From NCBI GenBank assembly GCA_002631715.1, contig MRSX01000002.1, positions 1-64,000 of the forward strand: DNA of 64,000 nucleotides. The letters run 5' to 3'. Shown here piece by piece: positions 16,406-24,538 of the stretch. Numbering within the stretch: the first letter of the stretch is position 1; every line of letters begins with the position of its first letter. The notes beneath the pieces are model-generated. The model was not told where the DNA came from, ran no database searches, and worked only from the letters and a program-made list of their open reading frames with translations. The position numbers and the translations under genes were made by a program. This stretch comes from Candidatus Porisulfidus sp. TsSOB. GTDB lineage: Bacteria; Pseudomonadota; Gammaproteobacteria; Poriferisulfidales; Poriferisulfidaceae.

Positions 16406-17755
16406 TTACGTAGCTGCTGATTTGCTTTTTGCATTAACTAGTGCTTGGCGTAATCCTTCTTCCAAAACCGGATGATAGATAGGTAGTTGTAATAACTTGT
16501 GTAATGGAATTTCATTTTGAATGGCCATCATTAACAAATGTGCAAAATTTTCCGCACCTGGGGCTATCATTTCTGCACCGAGAATATGATCGTTTCTTGA
16601 ATTCACATAAACCCGTACAACGCCATGATTTTCCCCTTTTAAAGTTGCGCGCCCTTGCAGAGCAAAATCGAATTCACCAATAACACACTTTTCCCGGTCG
16701 AGTTCATTTAATGACTGGCCTACTCTTGCTATGGGTGGGTCAGTAAAAACTATATTTAAAGCAGGCTTTGCAAGTTTTTTCTTTTTGGCATGCATCGCGT
16801 TGTATACCGCAACTCTTGCTTCTTCTGCGGCTTCATGCACCACCATTTTTTTGGAACTCACATCACCAGCCACATAAATTGGAAAATCATCTATCTGCAA
16901 CGTGCAGAGGTCATATAACGTGTTTGCTGTGTCCGTAGTATCTAGCCCTAGTTTTTCCAAGTTCAATTGATCAATATTGGATTCTCTTCCAGCACACAAC
17001 AATACTTGGTCAACTTCTAATCGACCATTTTTCCACTCAATCAAGAACTTCCCTGCTTGCTCAGTTACTTTTGCAATCTTGGTATTGAAATGAATCGGGT
17101 AGTACTGCTGTTGAAGAGAAAGTGCATGATGAAAAACTTTTTCATCTTGTATTCCTGCTATTGTTTTATATTCTTCACATACTTGTACTTTTACTCCCAA
17201 TCTTGCAAGAGCTTGAGCAAGCTCTACCCCGACAACACCCAGCCCGACAACAGCTATGCTATCTGGCAGCTTTTCTTGTTCAAAAAAATTGTCAGTAGTT
17301 AATATTTTGGATTTCACCTCTTCAAATACATCCGGTATTCTTGGCCTTGAACCATTTGCAATAATTATGTTGTTTGCCGATATTTTTTCCCCATTGACTT
17401 CAATAGTATTAGTATTAATAAATTTTGCATTCCCTTTGATTCGAGGAAATTTTTCACTCCCTTTAATTGCTCTCTCGACAAAATGATCTCTAAGTGTACG
17501 TACTTTTTTCAGTACAGAAGCAGTATCAATTTTGAATTGATTTTGTCGGATAAAATTATCTTTAGTTAAAGACTGAATATTATTAACTTTCTTTGCTATT
17601 TCAATTAGCCCTTTAGATGGCATACATCCCGTCTTTGCACACGTCGTACCTCCATCTCCCTCTTCTATCAGCAAATATTTGGCATTCAATTTTTCCAATT
17701 GTTTGGCTGCTGCAATACCTGCGGTTCCTGCGCCAATTATTAAAACGTCATACAT
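16406..17755 (-). CDS. Flavin disulfide oxidoreductase (dihydrolipoamide dehydrogenase-like)
   Basis: A 449-aa class I pyridine nucleotide-disulfide oxidoreductase: FAD motif IIGAGTAGIAAAKQL at 6-20, redox disulfide CAKTGC (C39 and C44) in GGTTCAKTGCMPSKG, NAD(P)-binding VVGLGVVGVELAQAL near 170, second FAD motif YVAGDVS near 290, and C-terminal HPVLEE (His428 with following Glu). The catalytic His-Glu dyad is kept, so it is a reductase and not a 2-ketopropyl-CoM carboxylase, which has lost that pair. It lies 127 bases upstream of the MetE-like gene and is the first gene after the right island end. A reasonable role is the final reductive step of CoM synthesis or reduction of CoM disulfides; a lipoamide role is less likely without an E2 partner. 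An AGGAAC ribosome binding site precedes the ATG. Confidence 0.88.
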   Translation of the reverse strand: MYDVLIIGAGTAGIAAAKQLEKLNAKYLLIEEGDGGTTCAKTGCMPSKGLIEIAKKVNNIQSLTKDNFIRQNQFKIDTASVLKKVRTLRDHFVERAIKGSEKFPRIKGNAKFINTNTIEVNGEKISANNIIIANGSRPRIPDVFEEVKSKILTTDNFFEQEKLPDSIAVVGLGVVGVELAQALARLGVKVQVCEEYKTIAGIQDEKVFHHALSLQQQYYPIHFNTKIAKVTEQAGKFLIEWKNGRLEVDQVLLCAGRESNIDQLNLEKLGLDTTDTANTLYDLCTLQIDDFPIYVAGDVSSKKMVVHEAAEEARVAVYNAMHAKKKKLAKPALNIVFTDPPIARVGQSLNELDREKCVIGEFDFALQGRATLKGENHGVVRVYVNSRNDHILGAEMIAPGAENFAHLLMMAIQNEIPLHKLLQLPIYHPVLEEGLRQALVNAKSKSAAT

Positions 17756-17828
17756 GCATTGTTCCTAATGGAAATTACTGGTATAAACTTTTATGATTTA
17801 CACTGGCTCGCTTCGATTAATGCTGGGA

Positions 17829-17834
17829 ATTATA
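17829..17834 (-). promoter_or_regulatory. Possible -10 element of the island operon
   Basis: On the minus strand the sequence reads TATAAT, 74 bases before the start codon of the flavin reductase, in an AT-rich stretch between the gene and the right attachment repeat. No good -35 hexamer lies 16-18 bases upstream. It is the only obvious promoter-like element before the island genes, though the 127-base gap at 16279-16405 may hold a second one. Confidence 0.3.
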
Positions 17835-17865
17835 TACTTATACCTAGTAGTTGTTTATTAAAAAA

Positions 17866-17889
17866 TTCAAGTCCGACCATCGCACCATT
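17866..17889 (+). repeat. Right attachment repeat (attR-like), degenerate copy of the tRNA-Leu 3' end
   Basis: Direct, imperfect copy of 2412-2436: 22 of 25 aligned positions match. It lies exactly where the AT-rich island gives way to GC-rich sequence, 30 bases before the start codon of the AddA-like gene. No other part of a tRNA (acceptor 5' strand, D-arm, anticodon arm) is present next to it, so it is not a second tRNA gene. Confidence 0.8.
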
Positions 17890-17919
17890 CCAGCCTATCC
17901 AAAACCTTGCCCGGTCCAC

Positions 17920-20900
17920 ATGACCGACTCACTGGCTCCCGCTGATCCAAAAAAAAGTGTCGCCGTCTTCGCGTCGGCGGGAACCGGCAAAACTTGGCTG
18001 CTGGTCGCCCGCATCCTGCGCCTGCTGCTGGAGGGGACCGAACCTGACTCCATCCTAGCCATCACCTTCACCCGCAAGGCGGCGGCAGAAATCCAGCAGC
18101 GCCTGACCGAGTGGCTGGCCAACTGGCTCACTCTCGACGACCCGGCTTTAGTTGAAGACCTCAGGAAGATCGGTGTCGACAAGCCGGAGCAGTATCTAGG
18201 TCGCGCCCGGACACTGTTCGAGATCGTGCAGTTCGCGGACCAGAACATCCGCATCGCGACCTTCCATTCCTTCTTCCAAGAACTGCTGCAGCGCTTCCCT
18301 CTGGAAGCCGGGATCCCCGCCGGATTCGCGATCCCGCAAAGGGAACAGGCCGCCCGCTTACACCAGGCTGCAGAAGACCTGCTTTTCGAGGAAACCCTCC
18401 GAAACCCCGGCAGCAAATTGGCCGAGTCCATGAATGCGATCATGGCGGAGGTTCCAAACCTATGGGACCTGCGCCGCATCCTGGCGGGATTTCGGGGGCA
18501 CATTCTGGAATGGCGCGCTTTCGAAGGCGAATTCACCTTGGAACAATTGCGCGTACACCTGCACGATGAGGTTTTTCGCCTGAATGAAGTTCCGGATCCT
18601 GTCCGGATTTCCGAAATCGAGCCGGGGATTCGCCGTCTTGTGAGCCTGTTGGAGAAAAGTGGCGCCTCGGAGAAATCCAACCAGGCCCGGGCCGCAGTCA
18701 AACTATGCCGCGCCCTGGACGAAGACGAAGTTGGGAGTTTAGAACAGATCCGTCATCTCCACCAAGCTCTGGACGATCCAAAAGGAGAAGGCATTCGGCG
18801 CTCACTTATTCCAACACAAGACACGGTGCGGGAGCGCTTGGGCGAGGACGATGCCAAGGAACTCGAACAGCAACTTGATTCGTGGCATCAGCTAACTTCT
18901 GAATCTCTGGACGGGCTGCTACGCCGGAAGGCCTGCGAACTCAACGGCCATTGGTACACGGTCGTCGGGCGGCTGGCCGAAAACTACCAGCGCCTGAAGC
19001 AGACATACGGCTACATGGACTACGACGACCTGTTGTGGTTCGCGAACCGGCTGATGGACGGCGGCATCGAGTGGGTTCAGTACAAGCTCGGACAGAGATT
19101 CCGGCATGTGCTGGTCGACGAATTCCAAGACACCGACGCCCTGTCCTGGCAAACCCTGCAGGTCTTCCTCGAAGCCCTGCATGAAACCGAGGACGGATCC
19201 AGTTCCGCATTCATCGTTGGCGACACCAAGCAGTCCATCTACCAATGGCGTCGCGCCAACCCAGAGATCCAAAAGGAGGCCGGCGTTTATCTCCAGTCCT
19301 ATTTGCAGGCGGACGAACCCACTTCCATGGACGCCTCCCGCCGCTCATCCGAGATCATCATTGATTTCGTCAACGACGCTTTCGGCGAAGACGGTCTTTT
19401 CCCCCTTCCGGATTTCCCCTCTCACCAGACTCATCTGTCGGAACTTTGGGGACGGGTTGAACTGCTTCCGTTCATCCCGAAAGAACCACGCGACAAACCG
19501 TCGGAGCGTGAGCTTGATGAGCCGTTGCGCAATCCCCTGACCAAACCCCGCCCCGAAACCCGATCCACCCACCTGGAACAGATGGCCGACCAGATCGCCC
19601 AGCGAATCCGACAAATCATCGACGAACGGGTTGTCATCGAGGACCGGGAGTCCGGAGACCGCGCCGCCCGGTACCGCGACTGCATGATTCTGGTGAACCG
19701 GCGCACTCATGTGCCACAGATCGAGCACGCGTTGGCACGGCTCAAGATTCCTTTCGCGCGTCAGTCCCGGCAGACCTTGCTCAACCACCTGGAAGTGCGA
19801 GACATGCAGGCCCTGCTCCAGTCCCTGATTCGCCCAGCAGACGACCTGCATCTGGTACAGGTACTGCGCTCCCCCTTGTACAACATCACGGACGAAGAAT
19901 TGATGGAACTGGCACGCACGAATGCGGGTTCGGGCCACTGGGCCGAGCGCCTGGAAATCCTGGCCCAACAGAAAGATCCGGATCATCCGTTGCGGCGTGC
20001 GGCCAGAGACTTCAAAAAGTGGCGGGAACTGATCGGTCACATCCCCACCCATGACCTGCTGGACCGGATTTACTTCGAGACGGATGCATTGCGCTGCTAC
20101 CGAGATGCTTGGCCGAACGAAGAACGTGGTGAGCGCGCGGTCAGCAACCTGACTCGCTTCATCGAGCTGACCCTAGAGTTTGACAGCGGGCGCTACCCCA
20201 GCACGGCGGCTTTCGTCCACTTCATTGAGGAAATGCGCTGTGGTCGCGTCGAGGGCTACGACGCCCCCGATCTCGTCAGCCTGAAATCAGATGATCAGGA
20301 CGACCGCGTCCAGATTCTGACCGTGCATGCGGCCAAGGGACTGGAGAAGCCGATCATCATATACGCCGAACTGGACAAGCCCAGAGAGCAGGGTCGACAC
20401 GGCGATATTCTGCTCGATTGGCCCGCCAACGAAACCCTCCCTCGACGCTTCCTGTTCAGGCCGCGCACGGAAGACATGGATTCCTGTTCGCTGGAATGCC
20501 TGGAACTGGCACGCCAAAAAAGACGGGCGGAAGAACTCAATCGCGCTTATGTCGCGTTTACCCGCGCCCGGCAGATGTTGATCCTCTGTCAGTACGAGGA
20601 ACTCCACGAAGAACTTCGGGAATTGTTCCCAGGGGCGCCCGGGAAGGAAGTCAAGTTGCTGGCCCGAGGTCCGAAGCCGCCCACTCTATCCACCGATGCC
20701 GCACCTCCCCCTTCTATGCCAGAACCGGATTGCGCCGGGCTGGACACACCATTCGCACTTCCGGACACGGCCTCGCCAAGCATGATCGACGAATTGGATG
20801 AAACCGGAGAAACCGGAGAAACCGAAGGCACGGACAGAATCCTGCAGCGACAACACGCGCTGGAACGTGGACGCGCCATCCATGCCCTGATCGAACTGCT

Positions 20901-21336
20901 GGGAGCCGGCGAACCGGATAGGACCGAGCTCGAACGCCTAGCAAATAGCTACAACCGCGACCTTGAAGATCCTGATTTTCAGGACTGGCTGAACGAAGCC
21001 CGTCAGGTAGTCGCCGATTCGGAACTGGATCCGGTATTCCGACCTGACCCCCAGACCCGCGTGTACGCGGAAGTGCCTGTGCTTTGCAGAACCGAAATGG
21101 GCGAGGGATTCGGCATCATCGACCGGCTGCTGCTCTCTCCGGACACGGCCTGGATTATCGACTTCAAGTCCCATGCCACGGAGGATCCGGAAGAATTGGC
21201 TGGAATCGCCGAGCATTACGCGGGGCAGATGAACGAATACGCCCGCTACATCCGCCTCGTCTACCCCGAGCGGTCAGTACGCTGTTCCCTGCTGTTCACG
21301 CGCAGCCGCCAGCTGCACGATATGCCTGATCCGTAG
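17920..21336 (+). CDS. AddA/RecB-like UvrD-family helicase-nuclease
   Basis: A 1138-aa superfamily 1A helicase fused to a C-terminal PD-(D/E)XK nuclease, for double-strand break end processing. Motifs in order: Walker A ASAGTGKT (18-25), TFTRKAAAE, Walker B LVDEFQDTD, GDTKQSIYQWRRANPE, QILTVHAAKGLEKPII, and AYVAFTRARQML. Near the end, GIIDRLLLSPDTAWIIDFKSH is the RecB-type nuclease core. The ATG at 17920 is chosen because it places the P-loop near residue 18; the frame runs upstream through the attachment repeat. AddA-type enzymes normally work with an AddB partner, usually encoded next to them. None is seen, and the island now occupies the upstream position. Codon use is GC-rich like the chromosome. 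Confidence 0.92.
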   Translation: MTDSLAPADPKKSVAVFASAGTGKTWLLVARILRLLLEGTEPDSILAITFTRKAAAEIQQRLTEWLANWLTLDDPALVEDLRKIGVDKPEQYLGRARTLFEIVQFADQNIRIATFHSFFQELLQRFPLEAGIPAGFAIPQREQAARLHQAAEDLLFEETLRNPGSKLAESMNAIMAEVPNLWDLRRILAGFRGHILEWRAFEGEFTLEQLRVHLHDEVFRLNEVPDPVRISEIEPGIRRLVSLLEKSGASEKSNQARAAVKLCRALDEDEVGSLEQIRHLHQALDDPKGEGIRRSLIPTQDTVRERLGEDDAKELEQQLDSWHQLTSESLDGLLRRKACELNGHWYTVVGRLAENYQRLKQTYGYMDYDDLLWFANRLMDGGIEWVQYKLGQRFRHVLVDEFQDTDALSWQTLQVFLEALHETEDGSSSAFIVGDTKQSIYQWRRANPEIQKEAGVYLQSYLQADEPTSMDASRRSSEIIIDFVNDAFGEDGLFPLPDFPSHQTHLSELWGRVELLPFIPKEPRDKPSERELDEPLRNPLTKPRPETRSTHLEQMADQIAQRIRQIIDERVVIEDRESGDRAARYRDCMILVNRRTHVPQIEHALARLKIPFARQSRQTLLNHLEVRDMQALLQSLIRPADDLHLVQVLRSPLYNITDEELMELARTNAGSGHWAERLEILAQQKDPDHPLRRAARDFKKWRELIGHIPTHDLLDRIYFETDALRCYRDAWPNEERGERAVSNLTRFIELTLEFDSGRYPSTAAFVHFIEEMRCGRVEGYDAPDLVSLKSDDQDDRVQILTVHAAKGLEKPIIIYAELDKPREQGRHGDILLDWPANETLPRRFLFRPRTEDMDSCSLECLELARQKRRAEELNRAYVAFTRARQMLILCQYEELHEELRELFPGAPGKEVKLLARGPKPPTLSTDAAPPPSMPEPDCAGLDTPFALPDTASPSMIDELDETGETGETEGTDRILQRQHALERGRAIHALIELLGAGEPDRTELERLANSYNRDLEDPDFQDWLNEARQVVADSELDPVFRPDPQTRVYAEVPVLCRTEMGEGFGIIDRLLLSPDTAWIIDFKSHATEDPEELAGIAEHYAGQMNEYARYIRLVYPERSVRCSLLFTRSRQLHDMPDP

Positions 21337-21345
21337 GATTTGGAA

Positions 21346-22095
21346 TCAGTCGCCGAGCAGGGCCAAGATCTCCGCCGGCGGGCGGTAGCCGCGGATCAGC
21401 GAACCGTCTGACAGGAAAATGGAGGGGGTCGACCGGATGTTGATCCGCTCGACCAGGTTCATGTGCTCCAGAACCGGGTTCGCGCAGGTCTTCGGCGAGA
21501 TCGACTCCCGGCGCTTGGCGCGGGTCAGCGCATCCAAGGGATCGTTGGAACACCAAACGCTAACCGATTTCCGATAACTCTCGCTCCCCTCGCCTGCCCG
21601 CGGGTACAGCAGATAGCGGACTTCGATTCCGGCATTGTTGAGTTCCTCGATATGCTCATGGAATTTCTGGCAGTACGGGCAGTCGATATCCGTGACCACG
21701 ACGAGCGAATGGCGGCGCGACACGGTCGCCGGGAAGACCAGCATCTTGTCCGTGCCATAGGCGTCCAGCAGTCTCACCCGAATCTCGGCCCGGGAAATCT
21801 CTGTCAGATTGACCCGACTGTCTACATCGATCAGATTGCCGTCCGTGATCAGGTGCTTCCCATCACCCGTAATGTAGAAAATGTCCGCGCCGTACAACAC
21901 TTCGTACAAGCCCGGCGATGGCGAAGGGCGGATTTGGTCCGGCGTGTAACCCGGTATCAGTTGTTGCAGGCGTTCCCGGAGCTGCTCACTGTTCGTTTCC
22001 GCGGAAGCTGCGGCCGCGAGCAACAAAGTACCGAGCAACAGGATTCGCCTAGCCACGGGGGTGGTGAACCCGGTGCATGTCTTTGAGTTTGTCAT
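21346..22095 (-). CDS. dsbC: DsbC family periplasmic disulfide isomerase
   Basis: Corrects wrong disulfides in exported proteins. There is a signal peptide ([20 protein letters not shown]), an N-terminal dimerisation domain, and a thioredoxin-like domain with the active site DCPYC followed by a cis-proline region [11 protein letters not shown]; a second cysteine pair (VWCSN...KTCAN) is also present, as in DsbC. About 249 aa from the ATG at 22095. A GTG at 22056, overlapping the xerD stop, gives a more typical short signal peptide and may be the true start. The xerD-dsbC pair is a common gammaproteobacterial arrangement. Confidence 0.93.
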   Translation of the reverse strand: MTNSKTCTGFTTPVARRILLLGTLLLAAAASAETNSEQLRERLQQLIPGYTPDQIRPSPSPGLYEVLYGADIFYITGDGKHLITDGNLIDVDSRVNLTEISRAEIRVRLLDAYGTDKMLVFPATVSRRHSLVVVTDIDCPYCQKFHEHIEELNNAGIEVRYLLYPRAGEGSESYRKSVSVWCSNDPLDALTRAKRRESISPKTCANPVLEHMNLVERINIRSTPSIFLSDGSLIRGYRPPAEILALLGD

Positions 22096-22942
22096 GAGCA
22101 ACGTGAGTATAGATTTGAGTCGTAGCAAGATCGCTGTGGCCGAGCAGCATCTGCACCACCCGCAAGTCCGCCCCATGGTTGAGCAGGTGCGTGGCGAACG
22201 TGTGTCTCAGCGTGTGCGGCGTCAGCGGTTTGGTGATGCCGGCCTTCCGGGCCACTTGACGCAGCATCTGCCAGAAAGCCTGACGGGTCATCGCCCGGCC
22301 TTGGCGGGTGACGAACAGATCCTCGGTCCGAGGGCGATCTTTCAAGAACGCCGGCCGGGAATCCCGGAGGTAACGCTCCAGCCAATCGGTTGCGCATTCG
22401 CCAATCGGCACCAATCGTTCCTTCATGCCTTTCCCCACCAATCGCAGGACTCCGGTTTTCATGTTGATCTGACCCTGTTTGAGGGTGACCAGTTCACTGA
22501 CCCTGAGTCCACAGGCATAAAGCAGTTCCAGCATGGCACGGTCCCGCAGTCCTTTGGGGGTGTCCGTGTTCGGTGTATTCAACAGGGTTTCGATTTCCTG
22601 CTCGCTCAGTACGGAGGGCAGGTATCGGGACGGCTTCGGGGTAATGACCTGCGTACAGGGATCATCGCTGCGCAGGGCATGCCGCTTCGCATAGCGGTAG
22701 AACAGCCGAATCGCCGACAGAATGCGTGCCACGCTGCTGGCCTGCATGCCCTTTTGGAGCCGGGAGGCCAGATACATCTGGATGTCGCCGCCATCCGCCG
22801 CGCGCAGGTTTGCGCCCTGAGCGTTCAGCCATTTTGAAAATCCTGTTAAATCAGATCGATACGCCAGCATTGTCGAGCGCGCGAGTCCCTGCTCCGCCCA
22901 ACTGCTGTCAAGGAATGCATCGATTGCATCGACGTCGGACAT
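22049..22942 (-). CDS. xerD: Site-specific tyrosine recombinase XerD
   Basis: With XerC, resolves chromosome dimers at dif during division. The 297-aa length is typical. The N-terminal SAM-like domain ([19 protein letters not shown]) is followed by the catalytic domain with [13 protein letters not shown] (first Arg), the [12 protein letters not shown] box, and [14 protein letters not shown] with the nucleophilic tyrosine. The ATG at 22942 is chosen by alignment with the normal XerD N-terminus. It overlaps the start of dsbC. This is the housekeeping recombinase, with chromosome-like base composition, and not the missing island integrase. Confidence 0.96.
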   Translation of the reverse strand: MSDVDAIDAFLDSSWAEQGLARSTMLAYRSDLTGFSKWLNAQGANLRAADGGDIQMYLASRLQKGMQASSVARILSAIRLFYRYAKRHALRSDDPCTQVITPKPSRYLPSVLSEQEIETLLNTPNTDTPKGLRDRAMLELLYACGLRVSELVTLKQGQINMKTGVLRLVGKGMKERLVPIGECATDWLERYLRDSRPAFLKDRPRTEDLFVTRQGRAMTRQAFWQMLRQVARKAGITKPLTPHTLRHTFATHLLNHGADLRVVQMLLGHSDLATTQIYTHVAHDKLKDMHRVHHPRG

Positions 22943-22992
22943 GGTGCGGAAAGTATACAGTAGCGGGCATTTCGGTATGTTACACTCGCTGA

Positions 22993-23409
22993 ATGCCGTC
23001 TGCGAACACCATCGGCCTCTGGCGGCGATTAGGTTGCATCCTCTATGACCTTCTGGCGCTGGCCGCCATCTGGTGGGCTGCCAGTATCCCGTTCGCCATG
23101 CTGGACCTGTCCGTACCCGGTTCCCCGGAGCGCATGCTGTATCAGGCCTACCTTTCAATCGTCGGGTTGGCTTATTTCGTCCTGTGCTGGCGTGCCCGCA
23201 GCGCCACAATCGGCATGCGGGCCTGGCGGGTCCGTATCGAGACCGTAGATGGCCAGAGGATCGGCTGGGGCGCTGCCGTGATTCGGGGTCTGGGTGCCGT
23301 CTTGTCCTGGGCCTGCCTTGGACTGGGATTCCTGTGGAGCCTGTTCGGCGCTACCCGGCTCTGCTGGCACGACCAATGGAGCGCTACCCGGCTGGTTTCA
23401 GCGGAATGA
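22993..23409 (+). CDS. RDD family membrane protein
   Basis: A 138-aa protein with three hydrophobic segments. It begins with the RDD signature form [15 protein letters not shown] (Arg-Asp replacing part of the RxxAxxxD motif) and has [18 protein letters not shown], the conserved second motif of the family. The function of RDD proteins is mostly unknown, although some are linked to ion transport. It is divergent from xerD and convergent with lptG, a frequent location for this gene in gammaproteobacteria. Confidence 0.88.
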   Translation: MPSANTIGLWRRLGCILYDLLALAAIWWAASIPFAMLDLSVPGSPERMLYQAYLSIVGLAYFVLCWRARSATIGMRAWRVRIETVDGQRIGWGAAVIRGLGAVLSWACLGLGFLWSLFGATRLCWHDQWSATRLVSAE

Positions 23410-23431
23410 GACAGAGCGGGAGACCCGGATC

Positions 23432-24538
23432 CTACGCCTGGCTGGGAAGATTGACCAAATCCTGACGCGTATTGGTTTGCTGCGCCAGCAACACCGCGCA
23501 ACCGAGCAGGAAAAGCAGAACCAGCGGCAGAAATGCCGCCAGCCAGGGCGGCAAGTCCATCAACATCCCCAGGTGCCCGCCCACCCGGTTGAACAGGTAG
23601 ATGCCAATGCCGCTGATCACGCCGATGAAGATGCGCTGCCCGAGCCCTCCACCGCGGGATTGAGTGAAAGCGAACGAAACCGTCAACAACAAGACCACCA
23701 CGCAAGCCAGAGGCGTGGCGAAGCGCTGCCACCAAGCGAACTGGTAGGGGCGCAGATCCAGTTCTTCACCCTCGAAGTAGTCCAGGTAGCGGTTCAGGCG
23801 TGTGATTGGCATCTCGTCGGCGGGCATCAGCATCGTGTCCAGCACGTCGACATCCGGCAGGGCCACGTCGGTTCTTATCGCATGCTCCTCACGAGTCACG
23901 CTCCCGTCCGGGTGGATCACGCTTTCCCGGACGTCATACAGGATCCAGTGCCCACCTACTAAATGCGCGCTCTTCGCATGCAAACTATGCTCCAAACTAC
24001 CATCGGCACCCAAGCGATACGCCAGCACTTGGGACAGGCGGTCGCGCCGGTCCCCCCGCAGTACATGGAGATAGTGGTCGCCTTTGCGAACCCATAATCC
24101 CTGCGTCTCTCCGACCGAGGCTCCCTTCTGCGGCTGCTGCCGAATATCCCAGGCCAATTCCCCGCCCGCCGGAGCAATCTTCTCTCCAATGAAAATGGTC
24201 ACCAGTGCCAAGAGCAGGCCCACCGAGAGCAGCCTCCTGGACAGCCACCACGCGCCCACTCCCGATGCGCGCAATGCCGTCATCTCGTTGTCCGCGACCA
24301 GTTGACCCAGACTCAGCAGGCTACCGATGAACACCGAGACCGGCAGCACTTCGTAGATGCGCTGCGGCATGGTCAGCACGATCACCCATAAGGCATCCGC
24401 AAACGAATAGCCTCCCGGGCGCACTCGGCGCGCCTCGTCGATCAGGTCCACCAAGGTCAAGATCGTCACCACGGCCAGCGCCACCAGCCCAATCCCGACC
24501 AGCACACGCCAAACCAGGTGGCGAGTCAGGATACTCAT
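23432..24538 (-). CDS. lptG: LPS export ABC transporter permease LptG
   Basis: Inner-membrane half of the LptB2FG transporter that extracts lipopolysaccharide from the inner membrane. The 368-aa protein has three N-terminal membrane helices, a periplasmic jellyroll domain (about 130-270) and three C-terminal helices. The start MSILTRHLVWRVL is the family start. The ATG at 24538 overlaps the lptF stop by 4 bases, so the two permeases are made together. LptB and LptC are not in the window. Confidence 0.96.
   Translation of the reverse strand: MSILTRHLVWRVLVGIGLVALAVVTILTLVDLIDEARRVRPGGYSFADALWVIVLTMPQRIYEVLPVSVFIGSLLSLGQLVADNEMTALRASGVGAWWLSRRLLSVGLLLALVTIFIGEKIAPAGGELAWDIRQQPQKGASVGETQGLWVRKGDHYLHVLRGDRRDRLSQVLAYRLGADGSLEHSLHAKSAHLVGGHWILYDVRESVIHPDGSVTREEHAIRTDVALPDVDVLDTMLMPADEMPITRLNRYLDYFEGEELDLRPYQFAWWQRFATPLACVVVLLLTVSFAFTQSRGGGLGQRIFIGVISGIGIYLFNRVGGHLGMLMDLPPWLAAFLPLVLLFLLGCAVLLAQQTNTRQDLVNLPSQA

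Larger units (their letters stand above)
2435..17889. mobile_element. AT-rich genomic island at tRNA-Leu(GAG) carrying coenzyme M genes
   Basis: Seen: base composition drops sharply just after the tRNA gene and rises again at about 17880. All fourteen genes inside lie on the minus strand in one tight array, and degenerate direct repeats of the tRNA 3' end mark both boundaries. Known: integrases of the tyrosine-recombinase class use such sites. Not seen: any integrase, transposase, replication or conjugation gene, so the island is either fixed or was mobilised by an integrase supplied elsewhere. The cargo is a metabolic unit: coenzyme M synthesis plus redox, CoA, alkyl-transfer and transport functions. 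Confidence 0.82.

Noticed and set aside
16406-17755. 2-ketopropyl-CoM oxidoreductase/carboxylase
   Set aside because: The carboxylase has lost the C-terminal His-Glu pair; this protein keeps HPVLEE, so it looks like an ordinary disulfide reductase.
17866-17889. Second tRNA gene or tRNA pseudogene at the right island end
   Set aside because: Only the T-arm/acceptor end is present; no D-arm, anticodon arm or 5' acceptor strand precedes it.
22049-22942. XerD as the island's integrase
   Set aside because: It is outside the island, has host-like GC content, sits in its usual place next to dsbC, and matches the housekeeping protein.
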